Below are positions 1-8,140 of a DNA stretch of 64,000 nt, in pieces (position 1 is the first letter of the stretch; every line of letters begins with the position of its first letter). Where the stretch lies: contig JAKSRC010000006.1 of NCBI GenBank assembly GCA_024403855.1, positions 1 to 64,000 on the forward strand, written 5' to 3'. The position numbers and the translations under genes were made by a program. This DNA comes from Saccharofermentans sp. (GTDB lineage: Bacteria > Bacillota > Clostridia > Saccharofermentanales > Saccharofermentanaceae). The notes beneath the pieces were generated by a model. The model was not told where the DNA came from. It did not search any database and saw nothing but the letters and a program-made list of their open reading frames with translations.

Positions 1-385
1 GGATCTTATGCTCCTTTTTCAATTATCTAATTCCCAAGCTTTCCGTGAAGAACCACAAAATCGCGTTTTTATGCAATTGTTGAGGGTGTTTTTGCGCAAA
101 AATTGCACACCTCTGTTTTGGTCATTCTTTTCGAACATGTGGTGACCTTTGTGGTGCGGTGCGTTCTTGTTATCCAAAACTGAAGAAATCATGCGTTTTG
201 GATGAGTGCGCCATGATGGACTGGTTGGTCGAGGTGGTGGGAAGCGTTTTTTCGCGAGGGGAAGTGTTTTCGAGCAGGCATCAGCTGCCAGGTCGGGCAG
301 ATAGCCTCATCATCTGCCAAGCAAAAAGGCTGCAAAAACACTATAGGTTTTCACAGCCCTTTTATTACTATTCATTAGTCTGATA
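1..385. other. Intergenic/edge region without a convincing gene
   Basis: No supported coding region is seen. A short rightward frame at 159-383 has no ribosome site and runs into the terminator of the leftward neighbour. The stretch carries several hairpins: an imperfect one at about 82-113 built around the 14-base palindrome at 89-102, a 7-bp stem at 296-302/312-318, and the terminator at 322-366. It may be the end region of whatever lies left of the window. Confidence 0.5.
322..366 (-). terminator. Intrinsic terminator of the GH32-fructokinase gene
   Basis: Read leftward, a GGGCTG...CAGCC stem (with an inner AAAACC/GGTTTTT-like extension) is followed by a run of five T. It lies about 20 bases after the stop codon at 386, as expected for an intrinsic terminator closing the lgt-rodA-GH32 transcript. 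Confidence 0.7.
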
Positions 386-2650
386 TTACAGTTCTTCAAA
401 CTCCGGATAAGAAGGTATCGCTCCTGATCTCTGAACGCTTATCGAACAATACTTATTTGAGAAGTCCAGACATTCTTTAATTACATCTAACGGGCAGGAA
501 GCCAGGTCTTCCGTTCCGATGTTAAGCGACTTCAGTTTCCAAAGGAACGATCCGATAAAGGCATCTCCTGCACCGGTTGTGTCTGTAGCCTTAACGACAG
601 GTCCGACAGAATCTACTACACCATTAAGATTATAAGCAGATGCGCCGTCCTTACCCTTTGTCAGGATCACAAGCTTGACGCTGCCTGTAAAGAGCGAAGG
701 AATGGCCTCATCAATATCTGAAGTGCCTGTTATGAATTCAAGCTCCTCATCGGAAATCTTCAGTATGTCCGTGTTGGGCAAAAACTCCCAGATAACATTC
801 TTTAACGCTTCCTTGTCGTCCCAGAGCATGAAGCGAAGATTTGGATCGAAACTTACGATTGCGCCCTGTCTTCTTGCAATGGTAATCGCCGTACGGTGAG
901 CATCCTTCATCGGGAAGTCGCCTAATGACACACTGCAGAAATGAAGTGCGTAGCAATCTGTGAGCATCTCTTTCGTCACTTCCGAAGCATCGAAAAGCAT
1001 ATCTGCTGAAGGATTTCTGTAGAACGAGAATACTCTGTTGCCATCTTTTGCAAGGCTTACAAAAGCAAGAGCTGTATTAGCTTCAGTCGTATAACTGATA
1101 TATGAAGTATCAACGCCTGCCTCATTAAGCGTTCTTGTAATTACATCGCCGAAAGGATCTTTACCAAGCTTTGTGATCATGCGGGATTTGCCGCCGAGTT
1201 TGGAAAAAGCACCGCAAACATTTGCAGGTGCACCGCCTGTTGCAGGAGCAAAATTACCTACCTCATAAAATTCACAGCCGGTCTTATTAGGAATGAAATC
1301 AATAAGAGCTTCGCCGATTGCAACAAGAGTATCCTTGAGCCTGAGCAAAGATACATCCGCTTTGGCACCATCGGCAGCTACTCTTACCTGACGATATTCC
1401 GGATAAAAGCGTGTGCTCATGACATAGCGGCCATCATTAATATAGATTTCCAAAGAAGATACATCTGCAACTATCTTTATATTATTAATACTATCTACTT
1501 TTACCTTACGTTCAGTTCTTCCGTAACCTTCGCCATTTGTAAAATGCAGACTCAAAATTCCAGTCGACTTATTCCATGTAACTTCCGCACCGGATACAGA
1601 TATTTTCGCGTCATCTTCAAAATCAGAAACATTCAGTTCGAAAGGCAGTTCTACCCAGGATTCACCATCAACTGCTTTCGCAGAAGATTTGATGCCATCT
1701 AATTCCCTTATAGGCTTTTGCAAAATGTTGCCGTCAGAATCAACGGTCATCTCGCGAGGAATTGTGAGACAATGCTGCCAGCCAATTTCAGTAGTCGGGT
1801 TGGTATATGCATCATCGCCTATTCCCATCCATCCAATAATAAGTCTTCTTCCGTCCGGCAAAGCAAAAGTCTGTGGTGCATAGTAATCAAAACCGTAATC
1901 GAATTCTTCGAAATCTGATAAGACATCTCCATCTACATGGAAATATCCGCTATGGAAGATATTCTGGAATTTGAATTCGCCACGCTCCGTTCCCTGCGGA
2001 CAGAACGCGAGATATTTATTTCCGTCAATGGTAAACATATCAGGACATTCCCACATATATCCCATTTCAGGAGCAGTTAATGAACCCTTGTATTCAAGAG
2101 TTTCCGGTGTCGCGCCTTCGTAAAGAAGGACAAGTCCTTTGTCATCCTTTGTGCGTGCTCCAAGAACCATCTTATAGATTCCATTTTCGAAAGAGACCTT
2201 CGGATCTCTTACATGACAAGAACAGAAATCCGGATAATCTGAATTTCTAAGAAGGACTTTCTTGGGCGACATTGAAGATCCGTCAGAAGACTTTACGAAA
2301 ATAACATTCGCTCCACGACCTTCAAGCACATAATCGTAGTCGCCTTCTTCCAATACGTTACCTGTGTAGAAGAACTCGACGTGATCGTCAAAAGTTACGG
2401 CACTACCAGAATAAACGCCGTCCCTGTCTTCAGGAATATCGGCATCAAGAACGACGCCTTTGTATTTCCACGAAAGAAGATCCTTACTTACATAATGACC
2501 CCAGCGTCTAACACTGCTGCCATCAGGTGTACCGGGCGAATACTGGAAATAAACATGGTAAAAGCCACCAAAATAGCATAATCCGTTAGGGTCGTTCATC
2601 CAACCTTCCGGTGGTTCGATATGAAGATTCTGCTTCCACTTGCCCTTCAT
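386..2650 (-). CDS. GH32 sucrose-6-phosphate hydrolase fused to PfkB fructokinase
   Basis: A 754-residue bifunctional protein. Residues 1 to about 440 are a complete family GH32 enzyme: the WMNDPNG motif with nucleophile Asp20, the RDP motif at 148-150 and the EC motif with acid/base Glu201, followed by the beta-sandwich domain. Residues about 441-754 are a ribokinase/PfkB fructokinase with the GG motif at 472-473 and the DTTGAGD signature at 690-696 (catalytic Asp696). No signal peptide is seen, so it is cytoplasmic and probably acts on phosphorylated sucrose delivered by a transporter outside the window, then phosphorylates the released fructose. The start ATG has AGGAG seven bases upstream. 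It is the last gene after lgt and rodA, 15 bases beyond rodA. No sugar transporter or regulator lies beside it, which is unusual for sucrose genes. Domain identity is secure; sucrose-6-phosphate versus other fructosides is inferred. Confidence 0.93.
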   Translation of the reverse strand: MKGKWKQNLHIEPPEGWMNDPNGLCYFGGFYHVYFQYSPGTPDGSSVRRWGHYVSKDLLSWKYKGVVLDADIPEDRDGVYSGSAVTFDDHVEFFYTGNVLEEGDYDYVLEGRGANVIFVKSSDGSSMSPKKVLLRNSDYPDFCSCHVRDPKVSFENGIYKMVLGARTKDDKGLVLLYEGATPETLEYKGSLTAPEMGYMWECPDMFTIDGNKYLAFCPQGTERGEFKFQNIFHSGYFHVDGDVLSDFEEFDYGFDYYAPQTFALPDGRRLIIGWMGIGDDAYTNPTTEIGWQHCLTIPREMTVDSDGNILQKPIRELDGIKSSAKAVDGESWVELPFELNVSDFEDDAKISVSGAEVTWNKSTGILSLHFTNGEGYGRTERKVKVDSINNIKIVADVSSLEIYINDGRYVMSTRFYPEYRQVRVAADGAKADVSLLRLKDTLVAIGEALIDFIPNKTGCEFYEVGNFAPATGGAPANVCGAFSKLGGKSRMITKLGKDPFGDVITRTLNEAGVDTSYISYTTEANTALAFVSLAKDGNRVFSFYRNPSADMLFDASEVTKEMLTDCYALHFCSVSLGDFPMKDAHRTAITIARRQGAIVSFDPNLRFMLWDDKEALKNVIWEFLPNTDILKISDEELEFITGTSDIDEAIPSLFTGSVKLVILTKGKDGASAYNLNGVVDSVGPVVKATDTTGAGDAFIGSFLWKLKSLNIGTEDLASCPLDVIKECLDFSNKYCSISVQRSGAIPSYPEFEEL

Positions 2651-2665
2651 AAAAAAGCTCCTGTG

Positions 2666-3790
2666 TTACATATTTCGGTTAATTGAAATGTTTAATATAA
2701 CTCCGAACGCAATGTAATTGATGAGCATCGCCGTACCACCAAGACTTATGAAAGGAAGCGGGATACCCGTAATCGGCAAAAGGCCTACTGACATTCCAAG
2801 ATTCTCAATGTAGTGGAATGCGAAATATCCAGTAAAACCGGTAAGCATGTATGAATATGTTTTCGAAGGGATCTTGGCAGCAACATAAAGGCATCTGCAC
2901 AAGAAGAAAAATGCGAGCAGGATAACGGCCGTCGTGCCGATAAAGCCCATATGCTCCGATATCGCAGAGAAAATGAAGTCACTCTCCTTAACCGGAACCG
3001 GTGTGAGAATTCCCGTGTGGTTACCGGAAAGTCCGCCTGAAGCTATGGCAAGCTTTGACTGCTGAAGATTGTACTCTGATCTCGGTGACGAACCCTGGAA
3101 CAGAAGTGATAAGATTCTCGCTTTCTGATAAGGCTTCAAATAGAATGCCCAGACAAGAGGAACGATGACAACGACGAGTGATGAAGAAGCAAGGAGGAAG
3201 TATCTGTAACGTACTCCCCACGCAAACAGCATGCAGACAAAGGTGAAAATGATAACCATCGCAGTACCAAAGTCCGGCTGAGCGAGGATAAGGAGCATCG
3301 GAGGAGCATATACAGCTGCCATTCTTCCGAATCCCTTGAGAAGCGAAACTTCTTTATTGTGCATGGCTTCAAAGATATCAGCCGCCATCATGATGAGTCC
3401 GATTTTGGCAAGCTCTGAAGGCTGGAAATTACCGATAACGGGAAGCTTCAGCCAGGAGTCAGCACCCCATGTATCTGCAAGTGAATAGCCGTCAATTGGG
3501 ACGAGGATCAAAAGGAAAAGAGCCGCCACATAAATGATTCGGCCTAAGACCTTAAGCAGGTGCTCATCAAGCACACTGATAATCAGGGCAGCAATGATAC
3601 CGCCTACTGTCGCAACGATCTGTCTGTAGTAGTTGCCCGGATAAGCAGCATAACCTTTTGATAGAACTTTCTGGAGAACATAAAGTCCTATTACCGTCAT
3701 CGTCAAAACCGGAACGACAAGATAATAGTCAACGGCCTTAAGACCGTCTTTCCCGCGAAGTCTGACAACGCCGGAATCAACTTTACCCAT
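2666..3790 (-). CDS. rodA: Rod-shape SEDS peptidoglycan polymerase RodA
   Basis: Integral membrane glycosyltransferase of the SEDS family that polymerises lipid II into glycan strands during cell elongation, working with a class B penicillin-binding protein. The 374 residues show about ten hydrophobic segments after a short charged cytoplasmic N-terminus. The family hallmark 'ESDFIFSAISEHMGFIG' region and the C-terminal GIPLPFISLGG stretch are intact, and length is normal. It lies 2 bases after lgt and 15 before the GH32 fusion, so the three are probably cotranscribed. RodA is preferred over FtsW because no division genes are near and the C-terminus is short; FtsW or SpoVE cannot be wholly excluded. 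Confidence 0.9.
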   Translation of the reverse strand: MGKVDSGVVRLRGKDGLKAVDYYLVVPVLTMTVIGLYVLQKVLSKGYAAYPGNYYRQIVATVGGIIAALIISVLDEHLLKVLGRIIYVAALFLLILVPIDGYSLADTWGADSWLKLPVIGNFQPSELAKIGLIMMAADIFEAMHNKEVSLLKGFGRMAAVYAPPMLLILAQPDFGTAMVIIFTFVCMLFAWGVRYRYFLLASSSLVVVIVPLVWAFYLKPYQKARILSLLFQGSSPRSEYNLQQSKLAIASGGLSGNHTGILTPVPVKESDFIFSAISEHMGFIGTTAVILLAFFFLCRCLYVAAKIPSKTYSYMLTGFTGYFAFHYIENLGMSVGLLPITGIPLPFISLGGTAMLINYIAFGVILNISINRNM

Positions 3791-3792
3791 TA

Positions 3793-4677
3793 TTACTTCT
3801 TTTCCTCAGTCATTTCAACGTAAAGCTTTTCAGGAAAGCTCTTCTTTGTAAATCCCTTATATCTTGCAACAGCAATATAGATAAGAGCTGCAACAACCAG
3901 GATAAGTGACAAAAGCTGTGAAGTTCTGATGCCTGTGCCTCCGATATAGAGGGAATCAGTTCTCATACCTTCAATGAAAAATCTTACTGAACCATAAAGT
4001 GCGAAATATGCGCAGGATGTTTCAAAAGGAACCTTAGACTTCTTTCTGATCTGAAGGAGAATGAAGAAAATGATAAGATCTGCGATTGACTCATAAAGGA
4101 ATGTCGGATGAACCGGCATATCAGAAACAAGTGTAGGGCAATTGAGGCTAAGATAGCTCTGTACTGTAGAGCTTGTCATGCCCCAAGGAAGGCTTGTATT
4201 TGTACCGAAGCATTCCTGATTGAAGAAGTTGCCCCATCTGCCGATTGCCTGACCCAAAGGGAGGTAAACAACACAGTAATCAGCAAGTTCTCTGAAAGGA
4301 ATCTTTCTTATATAGCACATTACACATGCACCGATAAATACGAGGAGGATACCGCCATAGATAGCAAGTCCGCCGGATCTGAAATCGAAGATTCTCTTAA
4401 GATCCTTTCCGTAGTAATCCCAGTTGCAGGCAACAAAATAAATTCTGGCACCAATGATTGCACAGGGAATAATCAGGAGGATCGTATCGTAAACAAGTCC
4501 TTCCGGGAAATTCAGGCTCTTCGCCTGCTTAACTGCAAGAATAACAGCCAAAACAATTGCTGCTGCAATAAGAAGTCCGTACCAGTAGACCTCAAGGCTA
4601 CCGATTGAAAAAGCAACCGGGTTAACGTCAATATTAATTCCGAGTCCCGGAAATTTGACTTCTACTAAATTCATCAT
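3793..4677 (-). CDS. lgt: Prolipoprotein diacylglyceryl transferase Lgt
   Basis: Transfers diacylglycerol from phosphatidylglycerol to the lipobox cysteine of prolipoproteins in the cytoplasmic membrane. The 294 residues have seven or so membrane segments. The Lgt signature GRWGNFFNQE (Arg147) is present, as are GGLAIYGG around 102-109 and HPTFLYES at 190-197. Likely substrates in this window are the BMP-family lipoprotein and the orphan solute-binding lipoprotein. Two adjacent ATG codons are possible starts; AAGGA lies four to seven bases upstream, and a small CCCC/GGGG hairpin sits just before the ribosome site. First gene of the lgt-rodA-GH32 unit. Confidence 0.96.
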   Translation of the reverse strand: MMNLVEVKFPGLGINIDVNPVAFSIGSLEVYWYGLLIAAAIVLAVILAVKQAKSLNFPEGLVYDTILLIIPCAIIGARIYFVACNWDYYGKDLKRIFDFRSGGLAIYGGILLVFIGACVMCYIRKIPFRELADYCVVYLPLGQAIGRWGNFFNQECFGTNTSLPWGMTSSTVQSYLSLNCPTLVSDMPVHPTFLYESIADLIIFFILLQIRKKSKVPFETSCAYFALYGSVRFFIEGMRTDSLYIGGTGIRTSQLLSLILVVAALIYIAVARYKGFTKKSFPEKLYVEMTEEKK

Positions 4678-4692
4678 GTGTCCTTATCCTCC

Positions 4693-4747
4693 CTGCCCCA
4701 CATGGGGTCAGATAAATCCCTGATATATTACCACAAAATGCATTATA
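4693..4747 (-). promoter_or_regulatory. Possible lgt promoter and leader hairpin
   Basis: Leftward, a perfect TATAAT (4742-4747) lies about 70 bases before lgt, without a clear -35 element. Downstream a hairpin (CTG-a-CCCC...GGGGCAG, 4693-4711) ends right at the lgt ribosome site. No intrinsic terminator is seen between ribF and lgt, so readthrough from the translation operon is possible. Confidence 0.35.
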
Positions 4748-4773
4748 TAACTTTAAAGTAAGCGATTCGCGGT

Positions 4774-5706
4774 TTATATGAGGTTTTTTATATAATCCAA
4801 TGCCTGCTCCTTATTGCAGTTAACGGCTTCGATCAGTTCCTCTTTTGAAGTCATTTTTACTTCGGCTCTGAGGAAATGCAGGAGCTCGACAATTAGTTTC
4901 GCGCCATATATATCCTCGTCAAAGTCGAAAATAAAAGTCTCCACTACGTCATTAACCGCTTCTTCCAAAGTCGGTCTTCTGCCGATATTGGAAACACCGT
5001 AAAGAACTCTCTGCCCTAAAAGAATGCGCGCTACATATACGCCTCTTTTGACAGTGAATTTGTTATCAGGAACGATGAGATTTGCAGTTGGGAAACCCAT
5101 CGTTCTTCCGAGCTGCTTGCCTTTTACGCAATAGCCGGAATAAGAATAATCTCTTCCTCCGCAGAGTTTGCGCGCGAGGTCGACATCACCTTCAGCCAGA
5201 ACGTCACGAAGCCATGTCGTCGATATCTTTCTGTCACTTTCTTCAAAGAATCTGTCTTTTACAACAATTGCACGAAGACCATTTGCTTTTGCAAATTCCT
5301 TGATCATGGCAACATCGCCTCTGGCATTCTTGCCGAATCTGTAATCCTCTCCCATTATGAGAGTATCGGCAATACAACGATTCATAAGAATATCTCTTAA
5401 GAAATCCTCAGGCTCCATATCCTTAACTTTTTCAAAGTCCAGGATAAGCAATTCATCAGCACCTGCGTTTCCAACGATATTAAGTCTCTCTTCAGGTGTA
5501 TAAAGAGGCTTATTCTCAGTCTTGAAAAGGTTCGAAAAGGTCATCACCGTGGAAGTGAGTCCATCTCTTTCAGCTGTTACGACAGCCTTCTTGATAATGT
5601 CCATATGGCCTATATGAAGCCCGTCGAAAAGGCCCAGCGCCATTACGCGGCCCCTTGTTTCCAAAGGGAGATCATCTATTGTGTATGAGGTACATACTTT
5701 AATCAT
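4774..5706 (-). CDS. ribF: Bifunctional riboflavin kinase / FAD synthetase
   Basis: Converts riboflavin to FMN and FMN to FAD in the cytoplasm. The N-terminal nucleotidyl-transferase domain (about 1-180) has the LGLFDGLHIGH motif at 24-34. The C-terminal kinase domain (about 185-310) has the GFPTANL motif near residue 205. The length of 310 is standard for bacterial RibF. The start overlaps the end of truB by 8 bases, showing translational coupling; ribF following truB and infB is the usual Firmicutes order. Last gene of the rimP-to-ribF operon. Confidence 0.96.
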   Translation of the reverse strand: MIKVCTSYTIDDLPLETRGRVMALGLFDGLHIGHMDIIKKAVVTAERDGLTSTVMTFSNLFKTENKPLYTPEERLNIVGNAGADELLILDFEKVKDMEPEDFLRDILMNRCIADTLIMGEDYRFGKNARGDVAMIKEFAKANGLRAIVVKDRFFEESDRKISTTWLRDVLAEGDVDLARKLCGGRDYSYSGYCVKGKQLGRTMGFPTANLIVPDNKFTVKRGVYVARILLGQRVLYGVSNIGRRPTLEEAVNDVVETFIFDFDEDIYGAKLIVELLHFLRAEVKMTSKEELIEAVNCNKEQALDYIKNLI

Positions 5707-6640
5707 GTGCGTAAAGCCTTTCGATTCTCATTATCAGCTCCCCGTTTTCGACAGAAGGGAAAACAACAGCAATCAGGCTGTCTTCAAAGGTTGCTCTGTA
5801 ATATATACGTTCATCCCCTTCGATTTCGACTTCGAATGGGAATGCGATCTTTCTTCCGAACTTAATATCCTTCGCCTGTTTGGGGTCAAGTTTTATCTCT
5901 GGAAGGAAACTAATTGTCTCGGATGCATCTCTTACAAAAGAGAAATCGCCTTCTGAGACCATCTTTTCGAGCTGCTCGGGAGTATAGGCATCCTTTACAC
6001 TGAACTGGCCGTTAATGGTTCTTCTGAGTGAATCTGCATATGCGCCAAAGCCGGTAATATCGCCCAAGTCAGAACAGATAGTTCTGATATAAGTTCCTTT
6101 GGAGCACTCGCAGTCAAAATCAATCGCAAGACCTTTTTCAGGACGTGAGATATCTGTTATATCAAGCTTATAAATCGTGACAGAAGCGGGCTTTAAATCA
6201 GGCATCTCGCCTTTTCTGGCAAGTTCATATGCCTTAACGCCATCGATCTTCTTGGCAGAATATGCCGGCGGAAGCTGCTCTTTAGTATTCTTCACTTTGA
6301 GAATTGCTTCACGGATCGCAGCATAGTCTGTATCAGCAAGTTCAGCCAGGACATCTTCAGAAGGATAATTCTCAGATGTAAATTCACCCGTCTTATCCAT
6401 TGTGTCAGTTGTAGCACCGAAAATGCATTTGCAGGAATAACCCTTATCAAAGCCTTCGCAGAAACGCAAAAACTTCAGTCCCTTTCCGACAAATACGGGC
6501 AAAAGGCCTGTAGCAAACGGGTCTAATGTTCCAAGATGCCCGACCTTACGCGTTCCTAGAAGTTTTCCTACGAAACGGTCAGTCTTAAAGGATGTCCATC
6601 CTTCAGGCTTGTCTACAAGGATGAATCCGTCCTGAATCAT
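5699..6640 (-). CDS. truB: tRNA pseudouridine-55 synthase TruB
   Basis: Isomerises U55 to pseudouridine in the T-loop of tRNAs. The motif GHLGTLDPFATG is present with catalytic Asp40, and the N-terminal DGFILVDKPEGWTS segment is typical. A short C-terminal PUA-like extension gives 313 residues, normal for the family. Its start overlaps the nrnA stop by 4 bases (ATGA) and its end overlaps ribF by 8, so it sits inside the translation operon. Confidence 0.96.
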   Translation of the reverse strand: MIQDGFILVDKPEGWTSFKTDRFVGKLLGTRKVGHLGTLDPFATGLLPVFVGKGLKFLRFCEGFDKGYSCKCIFGATTDTMDKTGEFTSENYPSEDVLAELADTDYAAIREAILKVKNTKEQLPPAYSAKKIDGVKAYELARKGEMPDLKPASVTIYKLDITDISRPEKGLAIDFDCECSKGTYIRTICSDLGDITGFGAYADSLRRTINGQFSVKDAYTPEQLEKMVSEGDFSFVRDASETISFLPEIKLDPKQAKDIKFGRKIAFPFEVEIEGDERIYYRATFEDSLIAVVFPSVENGELIMRIERLYAHD

Positions 6641-7704
6641 AAAGTGTCCTGAACCCTCTTAACGACTTCATCAGCAAGAACACTGATGTCGATATCCTTA
6701 ACGGTAAAACCGGCAGCTCTGATATGTCCGCCACCGCCAAAACCGGCTGCGAATGCACTGCAGTCAAAATAATCCTGAGATCTTACATTACCGCGAATCT
6801 CACCTGACTCAGTTCCTCTGAGAACGATTGCAAGTTCAACGCCATCGATATCTCTCATCGCAGATACGACATCATCAACGCCATCGGGACCTGCACCGAA
6901 TTCTTTGAACTGCTCATACGGAACAACTGTCATAGCAAACTTACCGTCACAGTAGAACTTCACTTCAGATCTTGCCTTGGCAGAAATGAGGAACTTCTCT
7001 TTTGCCTTACGGTCGAAAAGGTTATAACAAACCTCCGAAATATCGCCGCCAAGCTCAATAAGCGCACCGGCAGCTTCCAAAGTCTCAGGGTGTGTATTCT
7101 TGAAAGTGAATCTTCCTGTATCTGTTACGATGCCTGCAAGAACTGCCTTGGAAGCATTTGTTCCAAGAAGATCCTTAATATCTTTTCCTGTGATTTCCGA
7201 CATCTGCTGTGCAACATAGAAAACCATCTCACTTGCAGAAGAACTGTCCGGATCGATCCAGAGGTTATCTGCTCTTTCCGATACGGAAGCGTGATGATCA
7301 ATTACGATCGTGTCATCGATCTTATCGAAAATCTCTCCGCAGATGCCCATTCTTGAGCTTGCGGTTATATCAGTCGCAATGGCAGCACCTACAAGCTTAC
7401 CGCCTATGGTACCGCTTGTTCTGTATTCATTTGCAATATCGGTATCGCTGTCAGGCTTGAAAAGAAGATCTTCAATTCCCAAAAACTTCATGTTACCAGG
7501 CAACTCTTCGGGAATAGCGACATAAGCATCCACTCCCAAAGACCTGATCATACTTGCGACACCGGAAGCTGAACCAATGCAGTCTCCGTCAACGCTTCTA
7601 TGAAGAAAGACAAGGATGACTTCATTGGCCTTCCTTGCTTTCTCAATAACGCTTAAGATGTTTTCGGCAGATCTCTTACTACCTTCCTTATAGCGTTCTC
7701 TCAT
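6637..7704 (-). CDS. nrnA: DHH-family nanoRNase / pAp phosphatase
   Basis: Predicted to degrade short oligoribonucleotides (2-5 nt) to mononucleotides and to dephosphorylate 3'-phosphoadenosine 5'-phosphate, as does B. subtilis NrnA. The DHH domain shows the VDGDCIGS motif (Asp39, Asp41) and the eponymous DHH near residue 135. A DHHA1 domain follows, with the glycine-rich FGGGGHIRAAG stretch near the C-terminus. The 355 residues are slightly longer than B. subtilis NrnA because of an N-terminal extension. GGAG lies five bases before the ATG. It sits between rbfA and truB, a position seen in many Firmicutes. Confidence 0.92.
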   Translation of the reverse strand: MRERYKEGSKRSAENILSVIEKARKANEVILVFLHRSVDGDCIGSASGVASMIRSLGVDAYVAIPEELPGNMKFLGIEDLLFKPDSDTDIANEYRTSGTIGGKLVGAAIATDITASSRMGICGEIFDKIDDTIVIDHHASVSERADNLWIDPDSSSASEMVFYVAQQMSEITGKDIKDLLGTNASKAVLAGIVTDTGRFTFKNTHPETLEAAGALIELGGDISEVCYNLFDRKAKEKFLISAKARSEVKFYCDGKFAMTVVPYEQFKEFGAGPDGVDDVVSAMRDIDGVELAIVLRGTESGEIRGNVRSQDYFDCSAFAAGFGGGGHIRAAGFTVKDIDISVLADEVVKRVQDTL

Positions 7705-7734
7705 ATTAACTCCGTTCTGAACCAGTGATAAAGA

Positions 7735-8139
7735 TTACTCTTCTGTAGCACTGTCATCAGACTTGCCTTCTCTTGCAAGTCTTCTTGCTTCGTCTTCCTT
7801 GATTGTCTTATCAATCAGGGCTTCCATTCTAAGTGCATTATTAAGAGTGTTATCGAGCTTGAAGCTCAATTCAGGAGCAACTCTCAAGTTGATCTCCTGA
7901 ACTGTCTCATAGCGGATAAATCCTTTTGCATGCTCGATTGCATCCATAGCATCCTTCTGTGTCTTCTCATCACCATAAACGGAGATAAACACAGTCGCAT
8001 GCGACAAGTCACGGCTCATCTTTACAGATGTAACAGATGTAAGCAAAGGAACTCTGGGATCCTTTAACTTTGTAGAGATGATGGTGGAGATGATCTTCTG
8101 GATCTCATCTCCGACAATCTCAGGTCTTCTGTTTTTCAT
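7735..8139 (-). CDS. rbfA: Ribosome-binding factor A
   Basis: Small KH-like protein that helps mature the 30S subunit and 16S rRNA 5' end. The chosen start (ATG at 8139) has GAGGAG seven bases upstream and begins KNRRPEIVGDEIQ, the usual RbfA N-terminus; a longer frame upstream would run into infB. It gives 134 residues ending in an acidic tail. It follows infB with a 1-base gap, so the two are translationally coupled. Confidence 0.95.
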   Translation of the reverse strand: MKNRRPEIVGDEIQKIISTIISTKLKDPRVPLLTSVTSVKMSRDLSHATVFISVYGDEKTQKDAMDAIEHAKGFIRYETVQEINLRVAPELSFKLDNTLNNALRMEALIDKTIKEDEARRLAREGKSDDSATEE

Positions 8140-8140
8140 A

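Noticed and set aside
296..318. GGCAGAT/ATCTGCC hairpin identical to the closing stem of the coaX-operon leader
   Set aside because: Only the 7-bp stem is shared; the surrounding sequence is unrelated, so chance is the likely reason.
159..383. 74-residue rightward frame near the left edge
   Set aside because: No ribosome site, no recognisable protein pattern, and it overlaps the terminator hairpin of the leftward gene.
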